Origin: DATAQC01 sp051001215
GTDB lineage: Bacteria; Actinomycetota; Acidimicrobiia; Acidimicrobiales; AC-14
Direction: 5' to 3'
Length of the DNA stretch: 7,787 bases
NCBI GenBank assembly: GCA_051001215.1
Contig: JBPCNP010000120.1
Location: 1 to 7,787 of the forward strand
Position 1 is the first letter of the stretch, and each line of letters starts with the position of its first letter. Shown piece after piece: positions 1 through 6,725 of this stretch. Below the pieces are notes generated by a model that had not been told where the DNA came from, did not search any database, and saw only the letters and a list, made by a program, of their open reading frames with translations. A program made the translations under genes and the position numbers.

Positions 1-263
<263 letters not shown>

Positions 264-269
264 GCTGGG

Positions 270-298
270 CTCAACCCCGGCGCCGAACCTGTCGATCC
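270..298 (+). promoter_or_regulatory. weak sigma-28-like promoter candidate before the GT-C gene
   Basis: CTCAACCC at 270-277 and GTCGATCC at 291-298 are 13 bases apart, the same layout as the stronger candidate at 1823-1851. The upstream element keeps TCAA, and the downstream one matches 5 of 8 bases of GCCGATAA. Transcription from here would begin close to the ATG at 307, giving a nearly leaderless message, which fits the lack of a well-spaced ribosome binding site. A similar chance match (TCAAGTCG, then GTCGACCT at the same spacing) lies inside uvrA at 118-145, so the background rate is not negligible and this call is weak. Confidence 0.2.
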
Positions 299-306
299 AA
301 AGGGCT

Positions 307-1806
307 ATGGCGGCGCCAACGGTCAGTGTCGCGACGATTGCGGTCCAGGAAGTGGCGCCGGACGAGCGCCGACCGAGGGGCCGTCGACCGGCGCTGCTCC
401 TGCTCGCCCTGGCTGCTGTGCTGTTCCTGGGTTTCGCCGCCCGCACGATTCCCGCGCCGTTCGGTGACTCCCACGACGGGCGCAACGCCGGAGTCTGGGC
501 GTCCGGAGGCCGAAGCCTCCTGGAGCGCGGGTCCATCGAGTCCCGGCTCGGCACGCGCAGCCCCGAGAACGGGGTCTACGCCAACCATCCCCCGCTGCTC
601 TATGTGGAGACCGCGCTGTTCGAAGCGGTCGGGGGCCGCTCGGCGACGACGATCCGGGCCCCGGCCTGGCTCGGCAGCCTCGCCACCCTCGCCCTGCTCA
701 CCGCCCTGCTCCTCCAACGAGGCCTGCGACCGGCCGCCGTCGGAGCCGCGGTCGTGCTCGTCGCCGCCACGCCGATGCTCCTCGTCTACGGCTCCATGCT
801 GGACACGCCCGTCACGTCGCTCCCCTTCGGCCTGGCTGTCCTGCTGGTGTGGGAGCGGGCCCGGATCGGCAAGCGGGTCCCGTGGCCGCTGGCGTCCGGG
901 CTCACCGCCGTGGCAGTGCTGGCCGGGTGGCAGTCGTTGCTCCTGGCTGCGCTGGTCGGTGGGTGGGCACTCGTCCGCCTCCTCCGCCGATCCGATCGCC
1001 GGACCGTCGATGCCGCATTCGTCGGCGGGGCCGTCGTCGGAGGCCTCCTGCTGGTGGGCTGGCTCCTCTGGGCATTCGGGGGCACCCTGGGTCCCCTCCT
1101 GAGCCAGTTCCGGAGGCGCAGCGGCCAGGACTCGCCGATTCGCCTCGACGTGCTCGTCGGGTTCGTACGCCAGGACACGGCATCGATGTTCGGGCTTGCG
1201 GCCCTGCTGGGCGTGGTCGGCCTGGTGGTGGCCTTCGCCGATCGCCGGACCAGGGGTCTGGCGGCCGTCGCCATCTCCGTCACCCTGCCCTACGCCCTCG
1301 TGTTTCGCAACGCCATGATGAACCACGACTACTGGAACTTCTGGTTCCTGGTTCCGATGGCCGTCGGCCTGGCCGCCGCGTTCGACCGCCTGCTCCGCGT
1401 CCGGGGCGCGACGCCGTGGCGGGACGTCGCCGTCGGGACCGTCGCGGCCCTCTTCGCCTTCCTTCTCACCGTTGGGCTGGCGACTAGGCCTGACGGCTCG
1501 GAGTGGGCCACCCTCGAAGGCCGGCGGGCCGGGACCGCGGCCCTGAGCCAGCGTCTCGATCCGGGCCAGCTCTCGGCGTGGTACACGGGGGCGGTCGGCA
1601 AACCGGCAGCGTGGCTGGGTCTCGCCACCGGTCGGCCCGCGGTCGTCGTCCCCGTCGCCGATCTGGCCGCTCTGGCTGCCGCTTATCCCCATGATCTGGT
1701 CCTGGTCGGGCGCATGCGCTGCGTGAACGGGGGCCCCCGCATCGCGTACGGCTTCGAGAAGGCTGTCGTCGTGGTGGCCCGACCCCCGGAGATTGACCGC
1801 TGCTGA
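307..1806 (+). CDS. GT-C / GT39-like polytopic membrane glycosyltransferase
   Basis: The product is 499 residues, mostly transmembrane, and resembles the ArnT/PMT (GT39) group of GT-C enzymes, which move a sugar from a polyprenyl-phosphate donor to an acceptor on the outer face of the membrane. A basic stretch (residues 20-27) precedes the first membrane helix (about 28-46). The first outer loop has the acidic motif GDSHDG (53-58, candidate catalytic D54/D57) and NHPPLLYV (93-100), as is typical of GT39-like proteins. SMLDTP (163-168) and NHDYWNFWFLVP (339-350) are further family-like motifs. About ten helices follow in total, then a C-terminal domain of roughly 95 residues predicted outside. 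I chose ATG 307 because the frame stays open upstream to 166 only by overlapping uvrA; GTG 352 is an alternative. No clear ribosome binding site: AAAGGG at 299-304 sits too close. Substrate and acceptor cannot be told. Confidence 0.8.
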   Translation: MAAPTVSVATIAVQEVAPDERRPRGRRPALLLLALAAVLFLGFAARTIPAPFGDSHDGRNAGVWASGGRSLLERGSIESRLGTRSPENGVYANHPPLLYVETALFEAVGGRSATTIRAPAWLGSLATLALLTALLLQRGLRPAAVGAAVVLVAATPMLLVYGSMLDTPVTSLPFGLAVLLVWERARIGKRVPWPLASGLTAVAVLAGWQSLLLAALVGGWALVRLLRRSDRRTVDAAFVGGAVVGGLLLVGWLLWAFGGTLGPLLSQFRRRSGQDSPIRLDVLVGFVRQDTASMFGLAALLGVVGLVVAFADRRTRGLAAVAISVTLPYALVFRNAMMNHDYWNFWFLVPMAVGLAAAFDRLLRVRGATPWRDVAVGTVAALFAFLLTVGLATRPDGSEWATLEGRRAGTAALSQRLDPGQLSAWYTGAVGKPAAWLGLATGRPAVVVPVADLAALAAAYPHDLVLVGRMRCVNGGPRIAYGFEKAVVVVARPPEIDRC

Positions 1807-1822
1807 AGCCTGACTGACGCCG

Positions 1823-1851
1823 CTCAAGTCCGAGCGATCGGGCGCCGATAC
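1823..1851 (+). promoter_or_regulatory. sigma-28 family (FliA/SigD/WhiG-like) promoter candidate
   Basis: In the 84-base gap before the priming transferase, CTCAAGTC (1823-1830) is followed after 13 bases by GCCGATAC (1844-1851). Sigma-28 family promoters have TAAA in the -35 region and GCCGATA(A/T) in the -10 region, about 14-16 bases apart. Here it is TCAA (1824-1827), 16 bases, then GCCGATAC: 3 of 4 and 7 of 8 matches. Transcription would start near 1857-1860, leaving about 30 bases of leader before ATG 1891. A short inverted repeat ATCGG-GCG-CCGAT (1837-1849) overlaps the -10 element. The match and spacing are seen directly; use by such a sigma factor is inferred. Confidence 0.45.
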
Positions 1852-1890
1852 ACAACAGGTGACGTGTATCTCCCGGGGGGCGTAAAAGGC

Positions 1891-3207
1891 ATGCGACGGC
1901 TGGCTCGCCCGCTGTACTTCGCTGGCATCGCCGTCTCGGTCCTGGGGCTCGGCAAGGCGCACGCCGTGGCGAACGGGTACGACCTCACCCAATCGTTCCG
2001 CTTCAGCTGGTCGCTCGCCTACATCGCCGTGCTGGCGGCCTGCGCCTACGGCATCGGGCTCCCGGAGCTGGGTGGCACCAGGCGATCAGTGGTTCTCGCC
2101 GCCATCGGGTTCACCACCGCCGCGGCCGGCGCCATGTCGGTTCTCCAGCTCCTTCTCGGCTCCGCCCTGCTGCCCCGGTTCGTCGTCTTCTCGACCCCCG
2201 CCATCCTTCTGCCCTGGTCGGTCCTGTGCGCCGATCTGGCCTGCGACGGATGGACTAGGGCCGGTCGTCGCGACACCCTGGTCGTCGTGGCCGGCCTGGG
2301 GGCGGCAGCCGACCTCGCTGACGAGCTTGAGGCTGATCCCGAGCGCCCGGCGGTTGTGGCCGTCGTCCTCGAGCCCGAAGCGGCCGCCCAGCAGCCTCAT
2401 GGGGTCCGACCCCTCGTGAACGCCGTCGAAGCTAATGCCGCCACCGCCGTGGTGCTCGACCGGGCCGCCCAGGCCAACGACTCGATCGTGGCCCAGGCCG
2501 CCGAGTTGCACGAGGCCGGCGTCCGGGTTCGCACCCTCTCGCTGTTCTACGAGGAGTGGCTGGGCAAGCTGCCCATGGCCGAGCTCGAGCGGGTCTCGCT
2601 GATGTTCGACATCGGCGAGGTCCACCGGACGCGCTACGGGCGCATGAAGCGCATCCTCGACATCGCCGCAGGAGCGATGGGCCTGGCCGCCCTCGTGGCC
2701 GTGACCCCCGTCGTCTTGATCGGCAACCGCTTCGGGAACCGCGGCCCGGTTCTCTACCGCCAGCCGCGGGTGGGAAAGAACGGTCGGGTCTTCGAGATCC
2801 TGAAGTTCCGCACGATGACGCCGGGCCCACCGAGCACGGAGTGGACGGCCACCGACGACCCGCGAATCACCCCGTTCGGGTCCTGGATGCGGCGTGCCCA
2901 CATCGACGAGTTGCCGCAGGTGATCAACATCCTCCGCGGCCATCTCTCGATCGTCGGCCCCCGACCGGAGCAGCCGCACTACGTCGAGATGCTCGAGAGC
3001 AAGCTGGCCTTCTACCGCCTCCGCCACCTGGTGCGCCCTGGCCTCACCGGCTGGGCCCAGGTCAAGTACGACTACGGAGCGAGCGACGGAGACGCCCTGG
3101 AGAAGCTCCAGTACGAGTTCTACTACCTGCGCCACCAGGGTCTTTCGCTCGACCTGCGCATCATCGGGCGTACCCTCCGATCGGTCGTCGGGAGGGGCGG
3201 GCGATGA
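1891..3207 (+). CDS. polyprenyl-phosphate sugar-1-phosphate transferase (glycan priming enzyme)
   Basis: This 438-residue membrane protein belongs to the bacterial sugar transferase family (WcaJ/WbaP/PglC type). These enzymes move a sugar-1-phosphate from a nucleotide sugar to undecaprenyl phosphate, the first step of capsule, exopolysaccharide or glycoprotein glycan assembly. The N-terminal part has about four membrane helices (within residues 5-115), then a Rossmann-like domain from about 128. FYEEWLG (219-225) lies in the usual linker. The catalytic domain begins at KRILDI (253) with its membrane-inserted helix, then LKFRTM (304-309), the catalytic Asp-Glu pair in DELPQ (D339, E340), GPRPE (356-360) and RPGLTGWAQ (382-390). 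All key motifs are intact. I prefer ATG 1891: a G-rich run lies 10 bases upstream and the putative promoter leaves a normal leader. GTG 1864 would add nine residues. The stop overlaps the next start (ATGA), implying one operon. The sugar cannot be predicted. Confidence 0.93.
   Translation: MRRLARPLYFAGIAVSVLGLGKAHAVANGYDLTQSFRFSWSLAYIAVLAACAYGIGLPELGGTRRSVVLAAIGFTTAAAGAMSVLQLLLGSALLPRFVVFSTPAILLPWSVLCADLACDGWTRAGRRDTLVVVAGLGAAADLADELEADPERPAVVAVVLEPEAAAQQPHGVRPLVNAVEANAATAVVLDRAAQANDSIVAQAAELHEAGVRVRTLSLFYEEWLGKLPMAELERVSLMFDIGEVHRTRYGRMKRILDIAAGAMGLAALVAVTPVVLIGNRFGNRGPVLYRQPRVGKNGRVFEILKFRTMTPGPPSTEWTATDDPRITPFGSWMRRAHIDELPQVINILRGHLSIVGPRPEQPHYVEMLESKLAFYRLRHLVRPGLTGWAQVKYDYGASDGDALEKLQYEFYYLRHQGLSLDLRIIGRTLRSVVGRGGR
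3191..3197 (+). promoter_or_regulatory. ribosome binding site of the GT2 gene
   Basis: GGAGGGG lies six bases before ATG 3204 and inside the last codons of the priming transferase. It is the best ribosome binding site in the window and fixes the GT2 start, although the reading frame is open far upstream (to 2556). Confidence 0.75.
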
Positions 3208-4196
3208 CGAGGTCGTCGACGGGGCCGAGCGTCACCGTGGCCATCCCTGTGCTGAACGAAGAGGCTCACCTCGGCGCCTGCCTCGACGCCCTTGCGGCCC
3301 AGACCTACCCCGGCGTTGTCGAGGTCCTCGTCGTCGACGGCGGCTCGACCGACGCCACCCGCAGCGTGGCGGCCGGGTACTCCGGCGTCCGGGTGCTCGA
3401 CAATTCGGGTCGCATCCAGTCCGCCGGCCTCAACGTCGCCCTCGCTGAGGCCGTCGGAGAGATCCTGGTGCGTGTCGACGGGCACTGCACGGTGGCGCCC
3501 GATTACGTCGAGCGGTGCGTCGAGGCCCTGGAGCGCACGGGCGCCGCGATGGTCGGCGGAGCGATGCGTCCGGTGGCGACCGGGTGGAAGCAACGAGGGA
3601 TCGCCGCCGCCATGGCGTCCCCGGCCGGTGCTGGTCCCGCCCGGTTCCACGTCGGGGGCGCGTCCGGCTGGGTCGACACCGTTTACCTCGGAGCGTATCG
3701 CACGGAGTTCGCCCGCCGCTTGGGCGGCTACGCAACCGACGTCGGGGTCAACGAGGACGCCGAGCTGGCCATACGGATGGGCGCCCACGGCGGCGTTTGG
3801 TTCGATGAGACCATCCGGTCCACCTATCTTCCGCGGTCGAGCGTCCGGGCCGTTGCCCGGCAGTTCTATCGCTACGGGCGCAGTCGTGCTGCGACCGTCC
3901 GCCGCCACCCCGGCTCCGTCGCTCCCCGCCAGTTGGCGGCACCAGCCCTCGTCCTCGCTTTTTGCACCCCTTGGCGCCGCCAAGTCGCCGTCGTGTACGG
4001 CGGCGTGATCACCGCGGCGGGCCTTGGGCACCTGCTGCGTGATCGCGAGTCTGCTCTGGGGTTCACGCTGGCGCTTCCCACCATGCACCTGTTCTGGGGA
4101 ACCGGCTTCCTGCGGGGCCTGGCATTTCCGAGACGCTCACGCACCCAGGAGCCACCGGACCAGAAAGGCGTGCAGGCCTGCTGCGAGGGCGAGTAG
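3204..4196 (+). CDS. ExoA-like family 2 glycosyltransferase
   Basis: The 330-residue protein is a GT2 (GT-A fold) enzyme that would add a sugar from a nucleotide donor to the lipid-linked product of the preceding gene on the cytoplasmic face. The nucleotide-binding start TVAIPVLNEE (11-20) and DGGSTD (45-50) are clear. QSAGLN (72-77) with RVDGH (90-94) is the pattern of the succinoglycan ExoA group, where the usual DxD is replaced by DxH. NEDAEL (183-188) holds the likely base, and RQFYRYGRSR (219-228) resembles the acceptor-binding Q/RxxRW-like region. Two hydrophobic segments near the C-terminus (about 245-277 and 285-308) probably anchor it to the membrane. ATG 3204 overlaps the previous stop by four bases and has a strong ribosome binding site. 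The stop directly abuts the flippase start. The ExoA resemblance indicates a subfamily only; sugar and linkage cannot be inferred. Confidence 0.93.
   Translation: MTRSSTGPSVTVAIPVLNEEAHLGACLDALAAQTYPGVVEVLVVDGGSTDATRSVAAGYSGVRVLDNSGRIQSAGLNVALAEAVGEILVRVDGHCTVAPDYVERCVEALERTGAAMVGGAMRPVATGWKQRGIAAAMASPAGAGPARFHVGGASGWVDTVYLGAYRTEFARRLGGYATDVGVNEDAELAIRMGAHGGVWFDETIRSTYLPRSSVRAVARQFYRYGRSRAATVRRHPGSVAPRQLAAPALVLAFCTPWRRQVAVVYGGVITAAGLGHLLRDRESALGFTLALPTMHLFWGTGFLRGLAFPRRSRTQEPPDQKGVQACCEGE
4185..4189 (+). promoter_or_regulatory. ribosome binding site of the flippase gene
   Basis: GAGGG lies seven bases before GTG 4197, within the last codons of the GT2 gene. It supports the GTG that directly abuts the preceding TAG, although a later in-frame GTG at 4314 also exists. 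Confidence 0.5.
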
Positions 4197-5795
4197 GTGG
4201 ACGCCCGCCATCAGACGGTGGTCGTGGCCGACGACGGTGACACGGGTCCGGAGCACCGCGACATCGGCCCATCCGGCGCACTCGATGGCCGTGCACCGGA
4301 TGCCGCCTCCGACGTGCGCACGGAGGACCCGGCGGTCCCCGTCTCGGGATCGCGGCGGGGTGAACAGGTCGCGATCTTCGGGTTCGCCCTCATCGCCGGT
4401 CAGGCACTCAGCGCAGCCACGACGCCGTTCTTCACGCGGGCCCTCGGTCCGGCGGACTTCGGTGCCCTCGACGTGCTCACCGTGGCGGGGACCTTCCTTG
4501 CCACCCTCCTGTTGGTCGGGCTCGACCAGGCCGTCGTTCGATCGTTCTACGATGACCGCTCCCTTGCCGCGCAGCGCCGCCTCGTCAGCTCAGGGTTCAT
4601 CTGTGCGACGCTCACCGGGGTTGTCGGATGTGCACTGGTTCTCCCGTTTCGCAACCAGGTCGCCGACCTCCTGCTGGGGAGCTCCGGTTTCGAACCAGTG
4701 CTCCTCGCCACGCTGATCGGGGTGCCGCCGTTCATCGGTGCCGCCTACATGGCCGAGGTGCTCCGTCTTCAGGGGTGCCCCCGCCCGTACGCGATCTCCA
4801 GCGTCCTGAGGGCCGTCGCCGGATGCGCGGTCGCCGCCTGGCTCGTCCTGGTTGTACACGCCGGTGCGGAGGGGGCGCTTCTCGGGTTGGCGGCGGGGTC
4901 GCTGGTGGCGCTCGGGTACGACGTGGTCATGGCCCGGCGGCTCCTTCGTCCCGTCGTAGCGCGTCGCCCGCTCGGCCACATGCTTCGCTTCGGCCTGCCG
5001 CTCGTGCCCACCGGCGTCGCGCTGTGGAGCCTCATGGTCGCCGACCGGCTGATACTGGTGCACTACGTCTCGTTGCGGCAGATCGGGATCTACGCGCTGG
5101 CGGCCAAGATCGCGGTGCTCCTGTTGTGGGCCGTCAACGGATTCCGGGCCGGGTGGACGGCATCGGTGATCGAGCTCCACGGTCGTGATCGGGAGGAAGC
5201 GACCCGGCGGCGGTCCGCAGCACTCGTCGACGCATTAGCCGTCGCTGTCGGCATGGCTGCGGTCATCGGCGCTCTCGCCGCAGAGCTCACCGCGGTGGGA
5301 GGCGGCCCGTACTTCGGGAGTGCGGTGCGCATCATCCCCATCCTCCTCGCCGCGCTCGTGCTGTTCTCGACCACTTCCGTGACCCAGTCCGCCATGCTCA
5401 TCCGGTGCCGCACCGGCGTCATGGCCAGGCACACGGCCATCGCGGCCGTGCTGAACCTCCTGGCCTGCCTGCTCCTCGTGCCGATCTGGGGGATCGTCGG
5501 CGCCGGCCTCGCCACCCTTGTCGGCTTCGCGTACCTCAGCGGCAGCTTCTACGTCTCGGCCCAGCGGATGGACCGGATGCCATACCGCCCGCTGCAGGCC
5601 GCCGTGGTCGCCGCGATCGTGCTGCCGTTCCTCGCGCTGGGCCAGTTCATGATCGGGCCCCTGGTGTTCTCGATCGCCGTGAAGCTCGCGTGCCTGTCGA
5701 TCCTTCCGGCGCTGTTGCGCAGAGCCGGGGTCGCCTGCCCCCGGGTGAGCGAGTTCGTCGCTCTGATCCGACACCGGGTAAGCAGTGGGTCGTGA
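4197..5795 (+). CDS. Wzx-type lipid-linked oligosaccharide flippase (MOP superfamily)
   Basis: The 532-residue protein is a polytopic membrane protein of the polysaccharide biosynthesis/O-antigen flippase type. It would turn the undecaprenyl-PP-linked glycan made by the two preceding enzymes to the outer face of the membrane. About 12-14 hydrophobic segments run from residue 57 to near the end. The first helix leads into FFTRALGPADFGALDVL (78-94), the characteristic loop after TM1 in Wzx/RfbX-like proteins, and LDQAVVRSFYDD follows TM2. Mid-protein, LRFGLPLVPTGVALWSL and ADRLILVHYVSLRQIGIYALA match the second-half repeat of the fold. The first 56 residues are hydrophilic, Asp-rich and poorly ordered in appearance, longer than usual. 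GTG 4197 abuts the preceding TAG, so translational coupling is likely; a GTG at 4314 (residue 40) would remove most of the extension. The transported glycan is unknown, and other MOP members are less likely given the neighbours. Confidence 0.9.
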   Translation: MDARHQTVVVADDGDTGPEHRDIGPSGALDGRAPDAASDVRTEDPAVPVSGSRRGEQVAIFGFALIAGQALSAATTPFFTRALGPADFGALDVLTVAGTFLATLLLVGLDQAVVRSFYDDRSLAAQRRLVSSGFICATLTGVVGCALVLPFRNQVADLLLGSSGFEPVLLATLIGVPPFIGAAYMAEVLRLQGCPRPYAISSVLRAVAGCAVAAWLVLVVHAGAEGALLGLAAGSLVALGYDVVMARRLLRPVVARRPLGHMLRFGLPLVPTGVALWSLMVADRLILVHYVSLRQIGIYALAAKIAVLLLWAVNGFRAGWTASVIELHGRDREEATRRRSAALVDALAVAVGMAAVIGALAAELTAVGGGPYFGSAVRIIPILLAALVLFSTTSVTQSAMLIRCRTGVMARHTAIAAVLNLLACLLLVPIWGIVGAGLATLVGFAYLSGSFYVSAQRMDRMPYRPLQAAVVAAIVLPFLALGQFMIGPLVFSIAVKLACLSILPALLRRAGVACPRVSEFVALIRHRVSSGS

Positions 5796-5808
5796 TCCAC
5801 GGCGTGCG

Positions 5809-6708
5809 TCACTTGGCGGGGCGAACCACGATCAGGGCATCGGGCACCGCGAGCTGCTCAGAGGTGTAGTCGCGAAACCGACTTGCCACCGACGGCAGGC
5901 TGGCGAGCCGGGCCAGGTCGTCAGGGCCAACCGCGCGCGGTTCATCCGAGACGATCTCGAAGCCCTCCTCGTCGAGCAGCTTCAGGTAGTCGACATGGCG
6001 GAGTCGGTTCTGGAACTGGAGGGAAGGACTCCACAGCCGCCAACGGGAGTCTTCGAACTGCAGGAAGTTGTAGATCGTGATCGAGGGGTCGGCGTAGCTG
6101 TAGTGGTCCTGGTAGTCGATCGCCAGGCTCATCAGCCCGTCCGGACGGAGGAGCCTTCGGCACTCACGCAGTGTCGCCCGGATGTCGTCGGGGGGGATGT
6201 GCTCGAGGGTGCTGGTCGAGGTCACGTAATCGACTGAGTCGCTCTCCAGCCCGGTCGCCCTCGCATCCGACGGCGCTCGGTAGCGGACACCCAGCGAGGC
6301 AAATTGGGCGCTCGCGTCCCCGGCGCTCGCGACGACATCAGCTGCGCGCAGCAGGTCTCCGGGCATCTGGCCGATCCGGCGGGCAGCATCCTCGACGAGG
6401 TCGAGTCGGACCATCCGGCGGATGTCGACAACCGTCTGGTGGTTCACACCCATGGAGTAGAAGGCCAGGGGGATTACGAGGTCACGGCCGGCACCGAACT
6501 CGTAGAAGCACGCCTTGTCGACGGGAGTCGTGCCATGCCGGGTGAGCGCGTCGAGGTGGAGCCGAGCCTCACGAAGCTTCTTGGCCAGGACGTCGTCGGG
6601 CGCGGGCATGTTCCTGAGCACGTAGCGCTGACCGACATAGTTCAGCTTCTCGCCGTACGGGAGGTTGCTGAAGGTCGCCTGCATGAGGGCTTTCATGCGC
6701 CAGCGCAT
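5809..6708 (-). CDS. class I SAM-dependent methyltransferase
   Basis: The 299-residue soluble protein has a class I methyltransferase fold. Motif I is FYEFGAGRDL (68-77, SAM-binding glycine loop) and the acidic residue ending strand 2 is D95 in VVDI. SVDYVTSTSTLEHIPPDD (158-175) covers strand 4 and the post-motif usual in methyltransferase_11-like proteins, with LLRPDGLMSLAIDYQDHYS (186-204) after it. There is no signal peptide or membrane segment. Such enzymes occur often in polysaccharide clusters, so methylation of a sugar or sugar nucleotide is plausible, but the sequence does not show the substrate. It lies 17 bases after nadA on the same strand and converges on the flippase with only 13 bases between stops. 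ATG 6708 is the first in-frame start; ATG 6696 and ATG 6684 are alternatives. No well-placed ribosome binding site is seen: GAGG at the nadA stop is about 15 bases away. Confidence 0.87.
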   Translation of the reverse strand: MRWRMKALMQATFSNLPYGEKLNYVGQRYVLRNMPAPDDVLAKKLREARLHLDALTRHGTTPVDKACFYEFGAGRDLVIPLAFYSMGVNHQTVVDIRRMVRLDLVEDAARRIGQMPGDLLRAADVVASAGDASAQFASLGVRYRAPSDARATGLESDSVDYVTSTSTLEHIPPDDIRATLRECRRLLRPDGLMSLAIDYQDHYSYADPSITIYNFLQFEDSRWRLWSPSLQFQNRLRHVDYLKLLDEEGFEIVSDEPRAVGPDDLARLASLPSVASRFRDYTSEQLAVPDALIVVRPAK

Positions 6709-6713
6709 GGCGC
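6697..6713 (-). promoter_or_regulatory. GC-rich hairpin over the methyltransferase start codon
   Basis: Read on the - strand, GCGCCA and TGGCGC form a perfect six-pair stem around a five-base loop, and the ATG at 6708 is partly inside it. An overlapping perfect inverted repeat, ATGCGC-CA-GCGCAT, spans 6695-6708. The structure could limit independent initiation and make translation depend on ribosomes finishing nadA. The repeats are seen directly; the role is inference. Confidence 0.3.
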
Positions 6714-6725
6714 CCGGTCAGAGCC

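Noticed and set aside
271..1992. Long open frame of 573 codons on the - strand
   Set aside because: It is antisense to the GT-C gene, has low-complexity Gly/Glu/Arg/Asp-rich composition and no recognisable domain, and is expected from high-GC codon use opposite a real gene.
2086..3135. Open frame of 349 codons on the - strand
   Set aside because: It is antisense to the priming transferase, whose motifs are unambiguous; the antisense product has no domain and shadow-like composition.
2556..3203. Upstream extension of the GT2 frame
   Set aside because: It lies wholly inside the priming transferase in another frame and is Pro/Arg-rich; GT2 homology starts just after ATG 3204, which has a strong ribosome binding site.
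5785..5800. Short hairpin between the convergent flippase and methyltransferase genes
   Set aside because: GTGGGT/ATCCAC gives six pairs with one G-U, no T-run follows on either strand, and it is imperfect on the - strand; too weak to call a terminator.
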